Origin: UBA668 sp031366885
Lineage (GTDB): Bacteria; Actinomycetota; Acidimicrobiia; Acidimicrobiales; Ilumatobacteraceae
Length of the DNA stretch: 11,635 nt
Direction: 5' to 3'
NCBI GenBank assembly: GCA_031366885.1
Contig: JANLPB010000146.1
Location: 1-11,635, forward strand
Of this stretch, positions 6,995 through 11,635 are shown piece by piece. Every line of letters starts with the position of its first letter. The stretch's first letter is position 1. Made by a program: the position numbers and the translations under genes. The notes under the pieces were generated by a model that saw only the letters and a list, made by a program, of their open reading frames with translations, searched no databases and had not been told where the DNA came from.

Positions 6995-8476
6995 CTACCT
7001 CTTCGAGAGCGCCGGCGCCGACGTGAACTGCATCGCACCGTCTTCCAGCTGACCCGTACGGAACATCTTCTTGTCGCGGGTGTAGCTCTGCGGGTTGATC
7101 CAAGGTTCGCGGTCGCCCTGACGCGGGAACTTGTGCATCACCCTTTGCATGTAGCCAGCGGTGAAGTTGTCGATCCACGGACGCTCGGGCATGTTCGCGT
7201 CGTCGGGCCGTAGACGGGGCGTGCACTCGACGGTGCCCGTGGTCTCCATGTGGTTGAGTAGGCGACAGACGTATTCGCACGTGAGGTCGGCCCGCAGCGT
7301 CCACGACGCGTTCACGTAGCCGAACGACGACGCCAGGTTCGGGACGCCGGAGTACGCGAAGCCCTTGTAGGTCCAGGTCTTTGCGAAATCGACTGGCTCA
7401 CCGTCGACGATGAAGTCCATCTCCCCAAGCGTCACCAGATTGAGCCCGGTCGCCGTGATGATGATGTCGGCGTCCAACTCCGCGCCCGACTTCAGACGGA
7501 TGCCGGTCTCGGTGACGGTGTCAATCTCATCGGTCACCACCGACGCCTTGCCCGACTTGATCGAGGTGAAGAGATCACCGTTCGGGACGAGACACATGCG
7601 TTGGTCCCACGGGTTGTAGGTGGGCGTGAAGTGCGTGGCTACGTCGTACTCCGGGCCGAGCGCCTTGGTCACGCGACCGAGCAGGGTCGTCTTCACTTTC
7701 TCCGGCTGCGTGCGCGTGCGCTTGTAGAAGAACTGTTGCAGGGCGACGTTCTTCTTACGCGTGATGCGGTATGCCAACTTGTTGGGCATCACCTTGCGCA
7801 TCGCATTGGCGATCGCGTCTGTGTCTGGCGCAGCCACAACATATGTGGGCGAGCGTTGCAACATCGTGATGTGTTCGGTCGCGTCTGCCATCGCCGGAAT
7901 CAGGGTCATCGCGGTTGCACCAGACCCGATCACCACGACACGTTTACCGGCGTAGTCGAGATCTTCCGGCCAGGCCTGCGGGTGAACGATCTGTCCCTTG
8001 AAGTTGTCGATACCGGCAAACTCTGGCGTGTAGCCGCCCTTGTAGCTGTAATAGCCCGAGCACATGAACAGGTAGCCGCACGTGAATGTGGCGGCCTCGC
8101 CCGTGTCCTTGCGGTGCCCGGTCACGGTCCACTGCGAGTTCTCAGTCGACCACTCGGCCTTCTCGATCTGATGGCCGAAGCGGATATGACGGTCGATGCC
8201 GAACTCGCGCACCGTGTCGCGCAAGTACTGCAGAATCGACGGACCATCGGCAATCGACTTCTCCGCAGTCCACGGCTTGAAGCTGTAGCCCAACGTGTGC
8301 ATGTCGCTATCGCTGCGAACTCCCGGGTACCGAAAAAGGTCCCACGTGCCGCCGATGTCGTCGCGACCTTCGAGGATCACGTACGAGCGGTTCGGGCTCA
8401 TGGTCTGCAGGTGGTACCCCGCGCCGATACCGGAGATGCCGGCGCCAACGACCACCACATCGAAATGCTCTGTCAT
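6995..8476 (-). CDS. EthA-like class B flavin monooxygenase (type I Baeyer-Villiger)
   Basis: 493 residues, nearly the length of Mycobacterium tuberculosis EthA (489) and similar to it along the whole chain as I recall that sequence. It is a cytosolic FAD and NADPH enzyme that inserts oxygen next to ketones or oxidises sulfur. Seen in the sequence: an FAD-binding Rossmann motif GAGISG (11-16), the BVMO motif from Gly 42 to Asp 56 (GGTWDLFRYPGVRSD), the type I fingerprint FxGxxxHxxxWP at 159-170 (FKGQIVHPQAWP), an NADPH-binding GSGATA (184-189) and the ATG motif near 342-344. All fingerprint residues are present. The natural substrate is unknown. The ATG start lacks a ribosome site but has TACGGT 7 bases upstream, which suggests a leaderless transcript. 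There is no adjacent EthR-type regulator. It follows lepA on the same strand after 47 bases, so read-through is possible. The open frame upstream of the start is a shadow of lepA. Confidence 0.93.
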   Translation of the reverse strand: MTEHFDVVVVGAGISGIGAGYHLQTMSPNRSYVILEGRDDIGGTWDLFRYPGVRSDSDMHTLGYSFKPWTAEKSIADGPSILQYLRDTVREFGIDRHIRFGHQIEKAEWSTENSQWTVTGHRKDTGEAATFTCGYLFMCSGYYSYKGGYTPEFAGIDNFKGQIVHPQAWPEDLDYAGKRVVVIGSGATAMTLIPAMADATEHITMLQRSPTYVVAAPDTDAIANAMRKVMPNKLAYRITRKKNVALQQFFYKRTRTQPEKVKTTLLGRVTKALGPEYDVATHFTPTYNPWDQRMCLVPNGDLFTSIKSGKASVVTDEIDTVTETGIRLKSGAELDADIIITATGLNLVTLGEMDFIVDGEPVDFAKTWTYKGFAYSGVPNLASSFGYVNASWTLRADLTCEYVCRLLNHMETTGTVECTPRLRPDDANMPERPWIDNFTAGYMQRVMHKFPRQGDREPWINPQSYTRDKKMFRTGQLEDGAMQFTSAPALSKR

Positions 8477-8483
8477 ATGCCGG

Positions 8484-8489
8484 ACCGTA
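8484..8489 (-). promoter_or_regulatory. Possible -10 box for a leaderless monooxygenase transcript
   Basis: Minus-strand TACGGT fits TAnnnT and ends 7 bases before the ATG of the EthA-like gene. No Shine-Dalgarno sequence lies in the 47-base gap after lepA and no convincing -35 box is visible. It would allow expression independent of lepA. Chance occurrence is possible. Confidence 0.3.
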
Positions 8490-8523
8490 GCCGCGCGAGT
8501 GCGGAGATTTAGTCGTCGGAGAG

Positions 8524-10356
8524 CTAGTCGTCGAGTTTGAGGGCGGAGATGAAGACGTCGCCGGGGACTTCCACGCGGCCGATCGACTTCATTTTCTTCT
8601 TGCCCTCCTTCTGCTTCTCCAGCAGCTTGCGCTTCCGCGTGATGTCGCCGCCGTAACACTTGGCCAGCACGTCTTTGCGCTTCGCCTTCACCGTCTCGCG
8701 GGCGATGATCTTTCCACCAATGGCCGCCTGAATCGGCACGTCGAACATCTGCCGCGGGATCAGTTCTTTCAGCTTCTCGCACATGCGGTTGCCGTAGGCG
8801 AAGGCCTTGTCTCGGTGAACAATGGTGCTGAACGCATCGGCCGCGATGCCGTTCAGCAGCAGGTCGACTTTCACCAGGTTGCTGCGCTGGTAGCCGTTGA
8901 GTTCGTAGTCGAGACTGGCGTAGCCCTGCGTGCGCGACTTCATCTGGTCGAAGAAGTCGACCACCACCTCGGCCAGCGGAATCAGGTAGTGCAGCTCCAC
9001 CCGCTCGGGCGAGAGGTACTCCAGCTTGGTCATGTCGCCACGACGTGTTTGGCACAGGTCCATCAGCGTGCCGGTGTATTCCTTCGGCGTGATGACGCTG
9101 ACCCGGAAGTACGGCTCCTCGATGAAGTCGATGCTCTGCGGCATCGGCAAGTCGGCAGGGTTGTCGATGAGCTCGACGACACCGTTGGTGCGGTGCACCC
9201 GGTACTCCACACTGGGCGCAGTGGCGATGAGCGACAGGTTGAACTCGCGCTCGAGGCGTTCCTTCACGATCTCCATGTGCAGCAAGCCGAGGAAGCCGCA
9301 GCGGAACCCGAAGCCGAGGGCACCGGACGACTCGGGCGAGTACGTGATGGAGGCGTCGTTGAGCTTCAGCTTCTCCAGGCTCTCGCGCATCAGTTCAAAA
9401 TCGTCGCCGTCAATCGGGAACAGCCCGCAGAACACCATCGGCTTCGGGTCGCTGTAACCCTCCAAGACCTCGGTGGCGCCATGGACAAACGTGGTGACCG
9501 TCTCACCCGAACGTGCCTGGCCGACTTCCTTGATGCCAGCGATGAGATAGCCAACTTCGCCGGGACCGAGCTCGTCGACGGGTGTCGGGATTGGACGTCG
9601 AACGCCGACCTCGATAGGTTCCTGCTGAGTACCCGCCTGCATGAACAGCAGCTTCGATTTGCTGTTCAGGCGGCCGTTCATCACGCGCACACTGCTGACC
9701 ACGCCCCGGTACTGGTCGTACTGGCTGTCAAAGATGAGTGCCTGCAGCGGGGCATCGATGTCGCCCTTGGGCGCCGGTATGCGTTCGCAGATTGCGTCGA
9801 GTAGCTCGGCGACGCCGTCGCCGGTCTTGGCGGAGATGCGCAGGATTTGCTCCGCCGGAATGCCCAGCACGGTCTCGATCTCCATCGCGTAGCGGTCGGG
9901 GTCGGCGGCAGGAAGGTCGATCTTGTTCAGCGCGGCCACGATTTCAAGGTCGTGTTCGAGGGCCAGGTAGCAGTTGGCCAGCGTTTGCGCCTCGATGCCT
10001 TGCGCCGCGTCGACCACGAGGACCACGCCCTCGCAGGCAGCCAAGCTGCGGCTGACCTCGTAGCCGAAGTCGACGTGACCGGGCGTGTCGATGAGGTGCA
10101 GCGTGTGCCCCTTCCAATCGACCCGCACGTTCTGCGCCTTGATCGTGATGCCGCGCTCGCGCTCCAGGTCCATCGTGTCGAGGTATTGCGAACGCATCTC
10201 ACGTGCATCGACAGCGTTCGTCAGCTCCAAAATTCGGTCGCTGAGGGTGCTCTTGCCGTGATCGATGTGGGCAATGATGGAGAAGTTGCGAATGCGTGCG
10301 AGATCCATGGCGAGTCGCCCGAGCCTATCGGCGTGTTCCGTGTCCTTGAGATGCAA
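8524..10356 (-). CDS. lepA: Elongation factor 4 (LepA), ribosome-associated GTPase
   Basis: 610 residues from a TTG start, or 594 from the ATG at 10308; E. coli LepA has 599. LepA is a translational GTPase acting on the ribosome, described as a back-translocase and as a factor for initiation and 30S biogenesis. Seen in the sequence: G1 AHIDHGKST (29-37), G2 RGITI (68-72), G3 DTPGH (90-94) with the catalytic His 94, G4 NKID (144-147), EF-G-like domains II, III and V, and the LepA-specific C-terminal domain with YGGDITRKRKLLEKQKEGKKK near the end. The TTG is chosen because GGAGGA lies 8 bases before it, while the ATG has no ribosome site. This gives a 16-residue, charged N-terminal extension that is unusual for the family. 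The gene is divergent from rpsT with a 71-base gap and is followed by the monooxygenase gene, where hemW is more usual. Confidence 0.97.
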   Translation of the reverse strand: MHLKDTEHADRLGRLAMDLARIRNFSIIAHIDHGKSTLSDRILELTNAVDAREMRSQYLDTMDLERERGITIKAQNVRVDWKGHTLHLIDTPGHVDFGYEVSRSLAACEGVVLVVDAAQGIEAQTLANCYLALEHDLEIVAALNKIDLPAADPDRYAMEIETVLGIPAEQILRISAKTGDGVAELLDAICERIPAPKGDIDAPLQALIFDSQYDQYRGVVSSVRVMNGRLNSKSKLLFMQAGTQQEPIEVGVRRPIPTPVDELGPGEVGYLIAGIKEVGQARSGETVTTFVHGATEVLEGYSDPKPMVFCGLFPIDGDDFELMRESLEKLKLNDASITYSPESSGALGFGFRCGFLGLLHMEIVKERLEREFNLSLIATAPSVEYRVHRTNGVVELIDNPADLPMPQSIDFIEEPYFRVSVITPKEYTGTLMDLCQTRRGDMTKLEYLSPERVELHYLIPLAEVVVDFFDQMKSRTQGYASLDYELNGYQRSNLVKVDLLLNGIAADAFSTIVHRDKAFAYGNRMCEKLKELIPRQMFDVPIQAAIGGKIIARETVKAKRKDVLAKCYGGDITRKRKLLEKQKEGKKKMKSIGRVEVPGDVFISALKLDD

Positions 10357-10427
10357 GGTTGGGGTCCTCCGGGTACCGCTGATAGCCTTCGCAAGCCGAT
10401 TTCAAGTCCAGCAAAGGGTCTCGCCAC
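10357..10427. promoter_or_regulatory. Divergent promoter region between lepA and rpsT
   Basis: This 71-base gap must hold the 5' signals of both rpsT and lepA. On the plus strand TAGCCT (10383-10388) fits TAnnnT, with a poor -35 candidate TTGGGG 18 bases upstream; this would give rpsT a leader of about 30 bases containing AAAGGG 9 bases before the GTG start. On the minus strand TTGAAA with TATCAG 15 bases later is a weak promoter candidate for lepA. The location is sure; the individual boxes are tentative. Confidence 0.4.
10365..10370 (-). promoter_or_regulatory. Strong ribosome binding site deciding a TTG start for lepA
   Basis: Minus-strand GGAGGA is a perfect match to the core anti-Shine-Dalgarno complement and is placed 8 bases before TTG (10356). 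The alternative ATG, 48 bases further in, has no such site. It is the best ribosome site I noticed in the window. Confidence 0.75.
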
Positions 10428-10688
10428 GTGGCAAACATCAAGAGTCAAAAGAAGCGCATCCTCACCAACGCCAAGCGCGCGGACCGCAACAAGGCTGTGA
10501 AGAGCGAGTTGAAGACCCGCGTCAAGAACGCCGTCAAGGCTGCGGAGACCGAGCAGAGCGAAGAAGCCCTTCGTCTCGCCGTCAAGCGCCTCGACATGGC
10601 TGCCGCCAAGGGCGTCATCCACAAGAACCAAGCTGCTCGCCGCAAGAGCCGTCTGATGAAGCAGCTCAACGCCACCACCGCCAGCTGA
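10428..10688 (+). CDS. rpsT: 30S ribosomal protein S20
   Basis: 86 residues, normal for S20, which binds 16S rRNA at the base of the small subunit and helps its assembly. Seen in the sequence: the typical N-terminus ANIKSQKKRILTNAKRADRNKA, a highly basic helical body, and the conserved AAKGVIHKNQAARRKSRL segment near residues 59-76 before the C-terminus. The GTG start is preceded by AAAGGG with 9 bases of spacing. It is a single gene on the plus strand between lepA (divergent) and holA (convergent), the order known from many actinobacteria. A 12-bp hairpin 17 bases after the stop is its likely terminator. S20 can repress its own translation in enterobacteria; nothing here tests that. Confidence 0.98.
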   Translation: MANIKSQKKRILTNAKRADRNKAVKSELKTRVKNAVKAAETEQSEEALRLAVKRLDMAAAKGVIHKNQAARRKSRLMKQLNATTAS

Positions 10689-10705
10689 ATTCAAGAGTCT
10701 CTGTC

Positions 10706-10734
10706 ACGAACCCGGGCCGAACGCCCGGGTTCGT
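10706..10734. terminator. Bidirectional hairpin terminator between rpsT and holA
   Basis: A perfect 12-bp inverted repeat (ACGAACCCGGGC, loop CGAAC, GCCCGGGTTCGT) lies 17 bases after the rpsT stop and 20 bases after the holA stop on the other strand. The stem is very GC-rich. Neither side has a clear U-tract, as is common for actinobacterial terminators. The symmetric position in a convergent gap suggests that it serves both genes. Confidence 0.75.
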
Positions 10735-10754
10735 TCGCGTCTGGGCTCAGTCGA

Positions 10755-11635
10755 CTATCGGCGGCCGGAGCCAGCAAGGCGCGAGAGGCGGGCGACGAGG
10801 ACTTCCATGACCAGTTCCTCGGGCCACTCTTTGGCGCCGCGCAGGTCGAGGTCGGCTTGGGCCAGCAGGCCGACGGCGCGGGTAACTGCTCCCCCGCCCA
10901 TCTTTCGGTACTGATCCAGCGCCTTCTTTGCCGGAAACCCTGGCTTGATGCCCATGGCCGCGGCCGCGGATAACTCGTCGCGGGCGCCGCTTCCGTCGAG
11001 GGAGAGCAGCTTGGAGTAGTGGGTATGCAGGATCGACATGACCGCAAGTGGATGGCGGTCACCCGCACGAATCATTCGATGCAACAGTTGCAAGGAGACG
11101 GTGGTGTCCCCGCGATCGATAGCGTCGGTGAGATCCCACGGCGGAATCCCGCCCGCATCGCCCATGAAGGGCGAGACGTCCGCCACGGTCAGCTTCTTGT
11201 CGTCACCGTACGCGGAGTGCAGCGTATCGAGAATGCCTTGGAGGCGCCCCGCATCTTCGCCCAGCCACGTGGCCAACAACTTCGTGGCCTGTGGGTCGAG
11301 CTTCAGGCCAGTCGACTTGATCTGCTCATCGAACCAACCCGATCGTTCAGACGCCCGACTGGGGGCTGCCGAGCCGATGGTCGTGGCCTTGGCGCCTTTC
11401 AGAGCATCGGTGAGAGCTTTTGCAATTCGGCCCCCTCCAGCCACCAGCACGAGGTCCGTGGTGGGCAGTGGATCGTCGAGGTAGGCAACCAGCGATGCCA
11501 GATCGTCGGTGGTGAACCGACCAACACCACGAGCCACGACGACGCGTCGGTCGGTCAGAAATGGCGACGTCTGGGCCGCGTCGACAACCGCTCTGACCTC
11601 GTAGTCGTCGCCATCGAAGTCGTCCACCATCAACG
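10755..11635 (-). CDS. holA: DNA polymerase III subunit delta, 5' end cut off by window edge
   Basis: 292 residues plus two bases are visible; the complete protein is usually about 320-345 residues, so some 30-50 N-terminal residues lie beyond the right edge. HolA is the clamp-loader subunit that opens the beta sliding clamp. Seen in the sequence: the end of AAA+ domain I (SPFLTDRRVVVARGVG, then a TDLVLVAGGGRIAKALTDALK strand-helix pair), domain II with the ATKLLATWLGEDAGRLQGILDTL helix typical of the family, and the C-terminal collar domain (AIDRGDTTVSLQLLHRMIRAGDRHPLAVMSILHTHYSKLLSL). A TTG at 11633 could be read as a start but would remove the N-terminal strand of domain I, so I treat the gene as partial. 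It is convergent with rpsT. In actinobacteria comEC often lies just upstream of holA, but that position is outside the window. Confidence 0.93.
   Translation of the reverse strand, partial: LMVDDFDGDDYEVRAVVDAAQTSPFLTDRRVVVARGVGRFTTDDLASLVAYLDDPLPTTDLVLVAGGGRIAKALTDALKGAKATTIGSAAPSRASERSGWFDEQIKSTGLKLDPQATKLLATWLGEDAGRLQGILDTLHSAYGDDKKLTVADVSPFMGDAGGIPPWDLTDAIDRGDTTVSLQLLHRMIRAGDRHPLAVMSILHTHYSKLLSLDGSGARDELSAAAAMGIKPGFPAKKALDQYRKMGGGAVTRAVGLLAQADLDLRGAKEWPEELVMEVLVARLSRLAGSGRR

Noticed and set aside
7009..7018. GC palindrome GCGCCGGCGC near the monooxygenase stop as a terminator
   Set aside because: It lies inside coding sequence and is self-complementary with no loop, so it is unlikely to form a normal terminator hairpin.
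1977..8476. A defence island or mobile element in the accessory set
   Set aside because: No integrase, transposase, nuclease-effector, toxin-antitoxin pair, tRNA attachment site or terminal repeat is visible; all five genes belong to ordinary chromosomal families and their base composition looks like that of the flanks.
7601..8512. Open plus-strand frame of 303 codons opposite the monooxygenase
   Set aside because: Antisense shadow of the BVMO gene; no family resemblance.
8477..9055. N-terminal extension of the monooxygenase frame into lepA
   Set aside because: The extension is an out-of-frame shadow of lepA; the Rossmann motif begins right after the ATG at 8476, as in EthA.
8815..9804. Open plus-strand frame of 329 codons opposite lepA
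   Set aside because: Antisense shadow of a highly conserved GTPase; the translation is low in structure and rich in His, Arg and Val, with no recognisable domain or ribosome site.
11631..11633. TTG as the true start of holA
   Set aside because: Starting here would remove the first strand and ATP-fold start of domain I; a gene cut by the window edge is the simpler reading.

Overview
This is a GC-rich chromosomal window that looks like Actinomycetota. The gene families (an actinobacterial PolA-like polymerase with a degenerate exonuclease half, an EthA-like Baeyer-Villiger monooxygenase), the holA / rpsT / lepA ... hrcA-dnaJ neighbourhood and the style of the LepA sequence all point that way. 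Acidimicrobiia (Ilumatobacter-like) is my best guess inside the phylum, but that is inference from memory of related proteins and was not tested. Ten protein genes fill almost the whole window. Two are cut by the edges: dnaJ on the left has lost its 3' end, and holA on the right has lost its 5' end. I see no tRNA, rRNA, CRISPR array, insertion sequence or prophage gene.

Left block (1-1990, minus strand): hrcA, the heat-shock repressor, runs into dnaJ with an 8-base overlap, so the two form a translationally linked heat-shock operon. An imperfect inverted repeat with the CIRCE architecture (9 bases, 9-base spacer, 9 bases) lies 41 bases upstream of hrcA and covers the stop codon of the gene before it. 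This suggests HrcA autoregulation through a variant operator.

Middle block (1977-8476): five accessory genes. These are a class I CPD photolyase (minus), a histidine-superfamily phosphatase (plus), an MFS_3-type exporter (minus), a family A DNA polymerase of the short actinobacterial type (plus) and an EthA-like class B flavin monooxygenase (minus). They alternate in strand and are packed very tightly: 32-base and 52-base divergent gaps, a 90-base convergent overlap and a 5-base convergent gap. They therefore do not form one operon. In many actinobacteria hemW sits between lepA and hrcA; here this set occupies that place.

Right block (8524-11635): lepA (minus; a TTG start with a strong Shine-Dalgarno sequence), rpsT (plus) and holA (minus; partial). 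A 12-bp perfect hairpin sits between the converging rpsT and holA genes as a shared terminator candidate.

The functions are translation and replication housekeeping (LepA, S20, Pol III delta), protein folding with its repressor (DnaJ, HrcA) and a loose DNA-repair and detoxification group (photolyase, polymerase, efflux, monooxygenase). I did not find a convincing new multi-gene system. The most interesting signals are the symmetric CIRCE variant, the accessory set at the usual hemW position, the unusual polymerase and the 90-base gene overlap.
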